From assembly GCA_028064945.1 (NCBI GenBank), contig JAPTWQ010000009.1:1-9113 (forward strand): a stretch of DNA of 9,113 nt, read 5' to 3'. Position numbers and translations under genes: made by a program. This document shows positions 1-6,352 of this stretch, one piece after another. Below the pieces are notes generated by a model that made no database searches, was not told the DNA's origin, and saw only the letters and a list, made by a program, of their open reading frames with translations. The stretch's first letter is position 1. Every line of letters begins with the position of its first letter. The stretch is from Nitrospiraceae bacterium. Its GTDB lineage: Bacteria > Nitrospirota_A > Leptospirillia > Leptospirillales > Leptospirillaceae.

Positions 1-183
1 CAAAAGGTCGAACACAAACAGGAAAGAGAACTCGAGAGAACCAATGAGAGAAACCTGACCCCCGAACAGGCCGTCCATCGGGAGGTCACCCTCGATTTCG
101 CCCAGTCGGTCAGCCAAGAAGAGTCGCATGATCGAGACCTCGAGCTGGAGGGCGGGCTCCAACTCGGATCGGACGATTTTTGA
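1..183 (+). CDS. C-terminal end of an unidentified charged protein (5' truncated by window)
   Basis: An open frame runs without interruption from the first base to a TGA at 181-183, giving 60 residues. The segment is hydrophilic and rich in Glu, Arg, Gln and Asp (for example RELERTNERN and ESHDRDLELEGG), and ends in an acidic GSDDF. It has no membrane segment or recognisable motif. It lies upstream of a trb cluster in the same direction, where conjugation genes such as a relaxase or mobilisation protein often sit, but I see nothing that identifies it. It uses several AGA arginine codons in its first third, unlike the CGN-rich trb genes downstream. Frame and stop are clear; function is unknown. 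Confidence 0.6.
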   Translation, partial: QKVEHKQERELERTNERNLTPEQAVHREVTLDFAQSVSQEESHDRDLELEGGLQLGSDDF

Positions 184-254
184 GGCTGTCGGACAAAAGC
201 CACTTTTTCGATCCGGAATCGGACAAAATGCGTTTCGGGAATTTTTTCATGAAA
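169..254. promoter_or_regulatory. Putative control region: phased TCGGAC repeats and palindromes
   Basis: The 98-bp gap between the upstream gene (stop at 183) and the first gene of the operon holds two identical copies of TCGGACAAAA (189-198 and 219-228). A related TCGGACGA at 169-176 lies in the end of the upstream gene. The three start 20 and 30 bp apart, close to whole helical turns, so all would face the same side of the DNA. An imperfect palindrome CGATCCGGAATCG lies at 209-221, and a perfect 10-bp palindrome TTTCATGAAA at 245-254. No good -35/-10 pair is visible. A regulator-binding function is inference. Confidence 0.35.
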
Positions 255-269
255 GAATGTTCCTAATCG

Positions 270-274
270 GGAGG
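270..274 (+). promoter_or_regulatory. Ribosome-binding site supporting a TTG start at 282
   Basis: GGAGG ends 7 bases before the TTG at 282-284. No in-frame ATG lies near, so this site is what supports the TTG start of the 163-aa gene. Confidence 0.6.
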
Positions 275-281
275 TCTCCTT

Positions 282-773
282 TTGAAAACGCTCAAGCTTT
301 CTTTTGAGGATGCCGCACTGGAGGCGTTTGAAGCCTACGCTGCCTCGGTAAAAATGTCACCGGCCGAGATTCTGGGCCATTTGGTTCAGGATCTGGTGAA
401 CGCCTCATCCTCGGATCCGTTGGCCATTCTCGGAAAAACATCCCGGAATGTGGCGGATGCGTACCCTATTGAATCCATTCGGCTTCTTTGTTTCGTCAAG
501 ACGGCCCTGTTGCGCATGCTTTTGTCTCAGGAGGGCTCCACGAAGAACGGGAAAGACAACGCGGCTCTCGCACGCCTGACGGCGGATATCCAGAGGCAAT
601 CCGACGAGGAGGCGCAGATTCTGTTGACGGGTATTCGCAAAGGAGAGGCGGCTGCCTTCGCGCCGCTGCCTCCCGATGAGGACGTTCTTCAGGAGATGGC
701 AGAGGAAGAAAAACTGTCCCAGCAGACCGGCGGCCCGTCGGGGGAAGGCTCTGAAGGAGCGGAGGATGTCTGA
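282..773 (+). CDS. Small ribbon-helix-helix-like protein at head of trb operon
   Basis: This encodes 163 residues from a TTG start with a GGAGG site 7 bases upstream. Residues 2-8 (KTLKLSF) look like a short beta strand, followed by two amphipathic helices (about 9-24 and 26-42) separated by KMSPAE. This is the layout of ribbon-helix-helix DNA-binding proteins of the Arc/MetJ/CopG type. Residues 60-120 are helical, and 125-163 are an acidic, Gly/Ser-rich tail. There is no signal peptide or membrane segment, so it is probably cytoplasmic. The gene overlaps trbB by 8 bases (766-773), implying translational coupling, and directly follows a repeat-bearing gap, so an autoregulator of transfer genes is an attractive inference. 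It could instead be a relaxosome accessory factor, or the fold match could be accidental. I do not recognise a named family. Confidence 0.65.
   Translation: MKTLKLSFEDAALEAFEAYAASVKMSPAEILGHLVQDLVNASSSDPLAILGKTSRNVADAYPIESIRLLCFVKTALLRMLLSQEGSTKNGKDNAALARLTADIQRQSDEEAQILLTGIRKGEAAAFAPLPPDEDVLQEMAEEEKLSQQTGGPSGEGSEGAEDV
754..759 (+). promoter_or_regulatory. Ribosome-binding site fixing the trbB start at 766
   Basis: AAGGAG ends 6 bases before ATG 766. The frame is open further upstream to an ATG at 676, but that would add 30 Arg/Lys-rich residues lying wholly inside the preceding gene, and it has no comparable site. Confidence 0.65.
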
Positions 774-1836
774 GGGCGTCGATCTTAAGACCCGCACCGA
801 AGCCGGACTTCGCCTCCAAAGTGCGGCCATCCAACCTTTCATGGATGATCCGGACTGTATCGAGATCATGCTGAACGCGGATGGATCTGTCTGGATCGAT
901 GTTCTCGGATCAGGCATGCGCAAGACGGACGTGACCATCAAAGCTCCGGAAGCCAAGTCCATTCTGAACCGCGTGGCCTCGAGCCTGGGGCTCACCCTGA
1001 CGGTCGAGACGCCGATTGTCGAAGGGGAGCTGGTCACCGATGGAAGCCGTATCGAAGGACTGATTCCGCCCGTTGTCGATGCCCCCATTTTCGCCATCCG
1101 GAAAAAAGCGTCGAAGGTCTTTACCCTGGACGATTATCTGGCGGCCGGAATCATCAATGATGAATTTCTGAACGAAAAGTTCGGACAGGAGGAGGTTGCG
1201 GAAGAGGCTGTCCTGACCGGTACCGCCCGGGACATTCTCGGTCGCCTGTGCGCCGATCGTCAGAACATTCTCGTAGTGGGATCGACCTCGTCCGGTAAAA
1301 CGACGTTTTGCAATGCGCTGCTTTATGAAATCGGACAGGCGACGCCAGAACATCGGGTGGTCATCATTGAGGATACCCGGGAGCTTCAATGTCCCGTCGT
1401 GAATCGCCTTGAGCTCCGAACTCTGCGCATTGCGGGTCGCGATATTGTGACGATGCAGCATCTCTTGAAGGCAACACTCCGTCTTCGCCCCGACCGCATC
1501 GTGGTCGGCGAGGTCCGCGACCGGGCGGCGCTGGATCTTCTGAAAGCCTGGAACACCGGGCATCCCGGCGGGGTGGCCACCGTACATGCGAACAATGCGA
1601 AGGCGGGACTCAAGCGTATCGAACAGCTTGTCGCGGAGGACGTCGGCGGTCGCGTCGACCCGGAATTCATCGCTGAGGCGGTGAATGTCATTGTGTTTAT
1701 CTCGAAAACGAAAAAACGTCATGAAAATGACCCCGGACGGCTCGTCAAAGAAATTGTCCGGGTCAAGGGATGGACACGTGAACGTGGATACGTTCTCGAG
1801 CCCATTGGTGGGGTCAAACCCGTTTTTAACGTTTGA
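766..1836 (+). CDS. trbB: TrbB, VirB11-type conjugal transfer ATPase
   Basis: This encodes 356 residues, close to the 320 or so of RP4 TrbB. It is a hexameric ATPase of the secretion superfamily (GspE/VirB11) that works at the cytoplasmic face of the inner membrane, driving pilus assembly and substrate passage. Visible motifs in order are Walker A GSTSSGKTT (172-180), Asp box IEDTREL (201-207), Walker B with RPDRIVVGEVRD (242-252) and His box HPGGVATVHAN (266-276). The stretch LLKAWNTGHPGG is typical of TrbB. The N-terminal domain (about 1-150), including NADGSVWID, matches the usual VirB11-like NTD. No membrane segment is seen, as expected. The gene is coupled to the preceding small gene by an 8-bp overlap and is followed by trbC after 41 bp. 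All catalytic motifs are intact, so it should be functional. Confidence 0.96.
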   Translation: MSEGVDLKTRTEAGLRLQSAAIQPFMDDPDCIEIMLNADGSVWIDVLGSGMRKTDVTIKAPEAKSILNRVASSLGLTLTVETPIVEGELVTDGSRIEGLIPPVVDAPIFAIRKKASKVFTLDDYLAAGIINDEFLNEKFGQEEVAEEAVLTGTARDILGRLCADRQNILVVGSTSSGKTTFCNALLYEIGQATPEHRVVIIEDTRELQCPVVNRLELRTLRIAGRDIVTMQHLLKATLRLRPDRIVVGEVRDRAALDLLKAWNTGHPGGVATVHANNAKAGLKRIEQLVAEDVGGRVDPEFIAEAVNVIVFISKTKKRHENDPGRLVKEIVRVKGWTRERGYVLEPIGGVKPVFNV

Positions 1837-1864
1837 CCCAATCGAACGCAACAACTTTCCATCT

Positions 1865-1871
1865 GAGGAGG
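1865..1871 (+). promoter_or_regulatory. Strong ribosome-binding site fixing the trbC start at 1878
   Basis: GAGGAGG ends 6 bases before ATG 1878. An in-frame ATG at 1833, overlapping the end of trbB, would add 15 hydrophilic residues ahead of the signal peptide and is less likely. The strong site fits a pilin needed in many copies. Confidence 0.7.
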
Positions 1872-1877
1872 TTTTCT

Positions 1878-2216
1878 ATGAAGGTTCTGAAAAACGCAGT
1901 GTCCCGGTTCTGGCTTTTCTATGCCGTTCCCTTTTTGGCCATGAGTGGTATGGCAGTTCGTCCCGCCTATGCGACGGGGGCGGCGGCTGGATCCATGCCC
2001 TGGGACTACACCCTCAATTCCGTGATCATGGAAATGACCGGGCCGATCGCCCAGGGGATCGCCATCATCACGATCGTTCTTCTCTTCTGGGGGATGACAC
2101 AGTCTCAGGGGCACGAAGGGGCGCAGAAGTTTTTCAAGGTGGGGCTTGGAATTGCCGGAAGCCTCGAGGCGGGGACGGTGGCCACCCGTTTCTTTATGGG
2201 TGGGGCTTCCCTGTAA
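1878..2216 (+). CDS. trbC: TrbC, conjugative pilin precursor (VirB2-like)
   Basis: This encodes 112 residues and is the major pilus subunit precursor. The N-terminus MKVLKNAVSR is basic, followed by a hydrophobic core (about 11-27) and a likely signal peptidase site after AYA at residue 32. The mature part has two hydrophobic segments, about 56-73 (GPIAQGIAIITIVLLFWG) and 85-108, joined by a short polar loop (MTQSQGHEGAQK). This matches the TrbC/VirB2 hairpin that sits in the inner membrane before assembly. In RP4 the mature pilin is trimmed at the C-terminus and cyclised by TraF; no such peptidase is encoded in this window, so whether this pilin is cyclic cannot be judged. It is a little shorter than RP4 TrbC (145 aa). 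Position between trbB and trbD confirms the call. Confidence 0.88.
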   Translation: MKVLKNAVSRFWLFYAVPFLAMSGMAVRPAYATGAAAGSMPWDYTLNSVIMEMTGPIAQGIAIITIVLLFWGMTQSQGHEGAQKFFKVGLGIAGSLEAGTVATRFFMGGASL

Positions 2217-2238
2217 CCCTCGTAAACCCTCGCGTGAC

Positions 2239-2259
2239 GGGGAGGCGTCATGTCTCCCC
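2239..2259 (+). repeat. Hairpin in the trbC-trbD gap
   Basis: GGGGAGGC (2239-2246) and GTCTCCCC (2252-2259) form an 8-bp stem with one G-U pair and a 5-base loop GTCAT. No T-run follows, so it is not a classical terminator. It may stabilise or mark processing of the pilin mRNA, which is inference. Confidence 0.5.
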
Positions 2260-2284
2260 TCTCGTTTGTTGAAGGAGAGACATC

Positions 2285-2617
2285 GTGGCCAGAGTCGATG
2301 AGCTTCCGAGAACACCTATTCATCAATCCCTCATGCGCCCCGTGCTTGTGGCCGGAGGAGAACGCGAGCCCATGCAGTTTCTTGCACTGGTATCGATCAT
2401 TGTCGGGATTGCCGGAGGTCTCCATATCGTCAACCTCATTACCGGCACTCTTGTGTTCAGTATCGGTTCTCTCGTCCTCCGGAAGATGGCTCAAGCGGAT
2501 CATAAAATGTATCGTGTGTTCATGCGCTATGTAAAACACCAGAAATTCTATCGGGCCGTTCCGACCATGTATGCGAATCCCCGTTATTATTCTTACTTCG
2601 AGCCCTGGAGCGAATAG
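2285..2617 (+). CDS. trbD: TrbD, VirB3-like inner-membrane subunit
   Basis: This encodes 110 residues from a GTG start, with AAGGAG (2272-2277) ending 7 bases upstream. RP4 TrbD is about 103 aa. The family is a small inner-membrane protein that works beside the VirB4-type ATPase in the secretion platform. The N-terminus has the family-typical pattern LPRTPIHQSLMRPVLVAGGE (7-25), where VirB3/TrbD proteins carry a conserved short hydrophilic lead. Two adjacent hydrophobic segments follow, about 32-49 and 51-66, then a basic C-terminal tail rich in Tyr and Arg (HKMYRVFMRYVKHQKFYR). It is followed by trbE after only 3 bases, consistent with coupled translation and the close TrbD-TrbE partnership (fused in some systems). 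Confidence 0.9.
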   Translation: MARVDELPRTPIHQSLMRPVLVAGGEREPMQFLALVSIIVGIAGGLHIVNLITGTLVFSIGSLVLRKMAQADHKMYRVFMRYVKHQKFYRAVPTMYANPRYYSYFEPWSE

Positions 2618-2620
2618 TTT

Positions 2621-5131
2621 ATGCTGGCACTCAAGAAAGACCGTTCCAAAGCCCTCTCCGATCTTCTGAATTGGTGTATTTTCGTAGCCCCCGGCGTCAT
2701 CATGAACAAGGACGGATCATTCATGGTGGGGTGGCGCTACGTGGGTCCCGATCTCGACTCCGCCACCGCCTCTGAGCTGATGGCGCTCGTGAATGCCGTC
2801 AATACAGCGTTTACCTTTCTCGAGACAGGATGGATCCTGAACGTCGATGCCATCCGGCACATCAGCCCGGGGTACCCTATGAGGGGAGCCTTCCCCGATC
2901 CGACAACGGCCCTGATCGACGAGGAACGGCGCCGCATGTTCAACCTTGCGGAAGGTCATGACGCGTCCTACGAATCGCAATACTATCTGACGCTGACCTG
3001 GCTGACGCCGCCGGATGTCGAACAGAGTGTGAAGAAGTTTCTGTTCGAAACGCATGAAGAGACGGGAATGGAAAAGATTGGCGATGTTCTGCCTGCCTTC
3101 ATTAAACAGGTTGAGAGAATCGAATCCTTTCTGAGCTCGCATCTCTCGATGGCCCGACTCGATAATTCCGGCATCATTTCTTTTCTGAGTGCCTGTCTCC
3201 GTGGATCGTCGGCCATCGCCCTGAACCCCCCCACGCTCCCGATCTTTCTCGATGTTCTCCTGGCTCAAGGGGCCGGCGATCTTACGGGAGGCATCCGCCC
3301 AATCATCGGGCGCAATCACATCCGGACGATCACGATTGCCGGATTTCCCAACGAGTCCTATCCCGGTATTCTCGACGCCCTGAATTCCATTCCCTCCAAT
3401 TATCGCTGGAGTACCCGTTTTCTGGCCCTCTCCACGGAAGATGCGAAAAAGATTCTCGATAAGACGTACAAGCACTGGATGCAACGGAGGTTTTCTCTCG
3501 CCAAACAGATCGCCAAATACTTCGGATCCGGGGACGCCAACGCGACACCGAACCTGAACGCGGTCGAGATGGCCGAAGACGTTCAACTTGCGATGAAAGA
3601 AAACGACTCCCGGACGGTGAAGTACGGCTACTACACGACGACCATCGTGATCTCCGGAGAAACGGAGAAAAAGGTCGACGACGACACCAAGGAAATCCAA
3701 AAGGTTCTCTCCGGTCTGGGATTCATGTCCATGCTGGAGGAAAACAATGCGGTCGAAGCCTTCCTCGGAAGCTTGCCAGGCCATGGGGCGATCTATCAGG
3801 TTCACAAAAACCTGATCTCGACTGCCAATCTTTCGGACATGCTGCCGACCACTTCCGTGTGGCCCGGGAACGAACGGAATGTCCGGTTGAACGGGCCCCC
3901 CCTCATCATCACCCGGACGCGCGGGCAGGCTCAGTTCCGGTTCAGCACGCACTACTCCGATGTCGGACATTCTTTTGTCATCGGACCCAGCGGTGCTGGC
4001 AAATCGACGATGATGGCGCTGATGATGGCCCAGTTCTTCCGCTATCCCCGTGCCCGCGTTTACTGTTTTGATTCCAAATATGCGGCTTACGGAATCTGCA
4101 CGGCCTCTTTTGGAAAGCACTACGACATTCTCTCCGGACATCAACGGCTCACTTTCGCTCCCCTCGCCAACATCGACGACAAGGCCGAACGGAACTGGGC
4201 GGCCAACTGGCTCGAGATGATGATTTCCCTTCAGCTCGAAGGGACGGGGGAAGCCCTGACCCCCGGGGACCGTGAGCTGATTATGGAAGCCCTCACGACG
4301 ATGGCCAGTGATCCCAACCGTATGTGGACCATCTCCGACTTCTATCAACAGATCCAGTCCCAGACGATTAAGTCGGCCATCAAGTACTACACCGCCGAAG
4401 GGCCCCTCGGGGATTTGCTCGATTCCAAAGAGGACAGCCTCGAAAACGGGCGATTTGTCGTGTTCGAAATGGAAAATCTGATGAGCCCGACGCTCGGGAA
4501 AAAATCTGTGGCTCCGGTGCTCGATTACCTTTTTCACTGGATCGAAAGGAGCCTCGACGGGTCTCCCACCATGATCTGTCTCGATGAAGCCTGGACCATG
4601 CTCAATCACGACATGTTCAAGTCGAAGATCGAAGCCTGGCTGAGAACGATGCGTTCCAAGAATGCTGCGGTGGTCTTTGCGACCCAAAGTATTGCCGATG
4701 TAGTGAAGTCCTCGATCAAGGACGTCATCCTCGGCCAGACACCCACGCGCATCTATCTCCCAAACAAGGATGCGCGTTCTGAGTCCGTGCGGGAGTTCTA
4801 TATGTCCATGGATCTCAACGACCGGGAAATCGAGATTCTGGCCGACGCCACTTACAAACAGCATTACTATTTCAAAAGTCCAGATGGACGCCGTCTCTTT
4901 TCCCTGATGATCGCCATCAACTCGGCCACTTTGGCCTTTTGTGGCGTCAGTCACAAGGAAGACATCGCCGCCATGCGCGAGTTTCAGGAAAAACATGGCG
5001 AGATCTGGCCGTTTTATTGGCTCAAAAGTCGGAAACTTGTGGACGAAGCCGAAGAATGGCGAGATCTGTACTGGCACATCTTTTACGATGGGGTTGTCGG
5101 TGGGGGCAGTGCGGACTTTTCTCGTGAATAA
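2621..5131 (+). CDS. trbE: TrbE, VirB4-type conjugal transfer ATPase
   Basis: This encodes 836 residues, close to the 852 or so of RP4 TrbE. It is the large energising ATPase of the secretion channel, bound to the cytoplasmic face of the inner membrane and needed for pilus assembly and DNA transfer. The N-terminal TrbE/VirB4 domain (about 1-420) carries family signatures such as APGVIMNKDGSF (23-34), GPDLDSAT (42-49) and YYLTLTWLTPP (121-131). The C-terminal RecA-like domain has Walker A GPSGAGKST (455-463), Walker B MICLDEAW (651-658) and the downstream FATQS sensor motif (686-690). ATG 2621 lies 3 bases after the trbD stop, with GGAG about 10 bases upstream inside trbD. All motifs are intact and there is no frameshift. 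Confidence 0.97.
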   Translation: MLALKKDRSKALSDLLNWCIFVAPGVIMNKDGSFMVGWRYVGPDLDSATASELMALVNAVNTAFTFLETGWILNVDAIRHISPGYPMRGAFPDPTTALIDEERRRMFNLAEGHDASYESQYYLTLTWLTPPDVEQSVKKFLFETHEETGMEKIGDVLPAFIKQVERIESFLSSHLSMARLDNSGIISFLSACLRGSSAIALNPPTLPIFLDVLLAQGAGDLTGGIRPIIGRNHIRTITIAGFPNESYPGILDALNSIPSNYRWSTRFLALSTEDAKKILDKTYKHWMQRRFSLAKQIAKYFGSGDANATPNLNAVEMAEDVQLAMKENDSRTVKYGYYTTTIVISGETEKKVDDDTKEIQKVLSGLGFMSMLEENNAVEAFLGSLPGHGAIYQVHKNLISTANLSDMLPTTSVWPGNERNVRLNGPPLIITRTRGQAQFRFSTHYSDVGHSFVIGPSGAGKSTMMALMMAQFFRYPRARVYCFDSKYAAYGICTASFGKHYDILSGHQRLTFAPLANIDDKAERNWAANWLEMMISLQLEGTGEALTPGDRELIMEALTTMASDPNRMWTISDFYQQIQSQTIKSAIKYYTAEGPLGDLLDSKEDSLENGRFVVFEMENLMSPTLGKKSVAPVLDYLFHWIERSLDGSPTMICLDEAWTMLNHDMFKSKIEAWLRTMRSKNAAVVFATQSIADVVKSSIKDVILGQTPTRIYLPNKDARSESVREFYMSMDLNDREIEILADATYKQHYYFKSPDGRRLFSLMIAINSATLAFCGVSHKEDIAAMREFQEKHGEIWPFYWLKSRKLVDEAEEWRDLYWHIFYDGVVGGGSADFSRE

Positions 5132-5138
5132 GAAGAGG
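5131..5138 (+). promoter_or_regulatory. Ribosome-binding site for trbJ
   Basis: AGAAGAGG overlaps the end of trbE and lies 5 bases before ATG 5144 (8 before ATG 5147). The alternative GTG at 5138 would sit within the site itself, so I start trbJ at 5144. Confidence 0.5.
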
Positions 5139-5143
5139 TGACG

Positions 5144-6319
5144 ATGATGCTGGCGTTGAAAGAACATCCCTTGAGTCGTTCTTTAGCCGTTCTTCTGGCG
5201 ACATGTCTCCTTCTGTCCTCGTTCTCCCGCGAGGCGCTGGCGATCCCGACGACCAATACGCCCATCACACAGGCCCCTACGGGTTTCTGGAACACGGTCA
5301 TCAACGACTGGCATGCGATCGAGTCCGACGCTCAAGGGTACGTCAAGATCGCCCAACAGGCGATGACGGTGCTCCAGGACGCCGAGCTCGTCTACATGTT
5401 TTATAACGACATCAAAAACATGCCATCGGGAGGCGGCTTTTTTGGTCTTGTTGGCAATATCGCCAATCTCGCCGCCATCGGAGCGAACGTTGGCTCGAGT
5501 CTGGCCGATACAGCCAGTAATGTCTCCGACATGGTGGCCCAGGCCGGCATGCCCCCTCCCGGTCAGATGGGCCCTCCAACGGCCGGTGCCGTGACGGCCA
5601 ATTCTCTGTCTGAGACCTTTGGCAGCATTTCCGATGACCTCTCCGAGTTTGCTTACCAGGCGCAGATGGTGTCTGCCGATGCCTACAACCTCCAGATGCT
5701 CTCAACCATGAATGCTGTCGGTTTTACCGGCACGGTCCAGGCCCTTCAGCTCGGAATTTCCACCTCCATGCAGATCGCATCGCAGATCCAACAGCAACAG
5801 CAGTATCAGGTCTCGAAGGATATGACAAAGTCGATGCGCCGGGCGGCAAAACAGGCGCAAAAAGTGGCCGGCTACGAACGAACTGCCACAGAAGAAGCCT
5901 CCATCAACGGGAAACTCTGGATGCCGGGCTGCTTTCAGGCAATGTCGATGACGTCGGAACAACTGGCCTCGAGCGGGTGTATTAATGCTTACGTCCAGAC
6001 GCCACCCTCGGAAGATCCCTATACTCCCCCGAATTTCTCGAGTACGGGAACGCCGATGGCGGGGTATAACTCCAACACTCTCAATGCGCCAAATCCCATT
6101 TCTCCCGGACTGGTTGGGTCCAATTCGGCGGTCGGTGGCGTGGCCCCCTCGGTCGCCTCTCCTTCTTCGAGTATAACCACAGGCGCCACATCCACCCTGT
6201 CAGCCCCGAGTTCGGCTCCGACGCGAGCTTCGGCGGGTGGGGCTGCGAGTACGGCGACCTCCGGAACGTTTAGTGCCAGCAACGGCGGAACAACCGTCAG
6301 CGGGAACTATGGAAACTAA
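5144..6319 (+). CDS. trbJ: TrbJ-like, VirB5-type pilus-associated protein with long tail
   Basis: This encodes 391 residues from ATG 5144. TrbJ/VirB5 proteins are exported minor pilus or adhesion components; RP4 TrbJ is about 258 aa. A signal peptide is clear: a basic start, hydrophobic core (about 14-26, LAVLLATCLLLSS) and probable cleavage after ALA at 33. The mature core is helical. GTVQALQLGISTSMQIASQI (about 196-215), then a Gln run and a basic helix, resemble the TrbJ pattern in which a G.LQALQ.G stretch precedes a long coiled helix. Two cysteines (263, 279) flank MSMTSEQLASSG and could form a disulfide. Residues from about 285 to the end are a low-complexity Ser/Thr/Pro/Gly/Ala tail not usual in TrbJ. 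Its place between trbE and trbL supports the name, but sequence resemblance alone is moderate. Confidence 0.78.
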   Translation: MMLALKEHPLSRSLAVLLATCLLLSSFSREALAIPTTNTPITQAPTGFWNTVINDWHAIESDAQGYVKIAQQAMTVLQDAELVYMFYNDIKNMPSGGGFFGLVGNIANLAAIGANVGSSLADTASNVSDMVAQAGMPPPGQMGPPTAGAVTANSLSETFGSISDDLSEFAYQAQMVSADAYNLQMLSTMNAVGFTGTVQALQLGISTSMQIASQIQQQQQYQVSKDMTKSMRRAAKQAQKVAGYERTATEEASINGKLWMPGCFQAMSMTSEQLASSGCINAYVQTPPSEDPYTPPNFSSTGTPMAGYNSNTLNAPNPISPGLVGSNSAVGGVAPSVASPSSSITTGATSTLSAPSSAPTRASAGGAASTATSGTFSASNGGTTVSGNYGN

Positions 6320-6352
6320 CAGAATGGTCGCCTCCTTTTTAGGGGATTCTCG

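Noticed and set aside
676..765. N-terminal extension of trbB to ATG 676
   Set aside because: The added 30 residues are Arg/Lys-rich, lie inside the upstream gene in another frame and lack a comparable ribosome-binding site; ATG 766 has AAGGAG at good spacing.
910..1854. A 314-codon open frame on the - strand opposite trbB
   Set aside because: It lies fully antisense to a clear VirB11-type ATPase, with no recognisable motifs and no ribosome-binding site seen.
1833..1877. Earlier trbC start at ATG 1833
   Set aside because: It would place a polar 15-residue stretch ahead of an otherwise normal signal peptide, and GAGGAGG fits ATG 1878.
2717..5167. An 816-codon open frame on the - strand opposite trbE
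   Set aside because: It is a mirror of the strong codon bias of trbE. Its translation is His/Arg/Gly/Asp-rich with no family signature, whereas trbE has intact Walker motifs.
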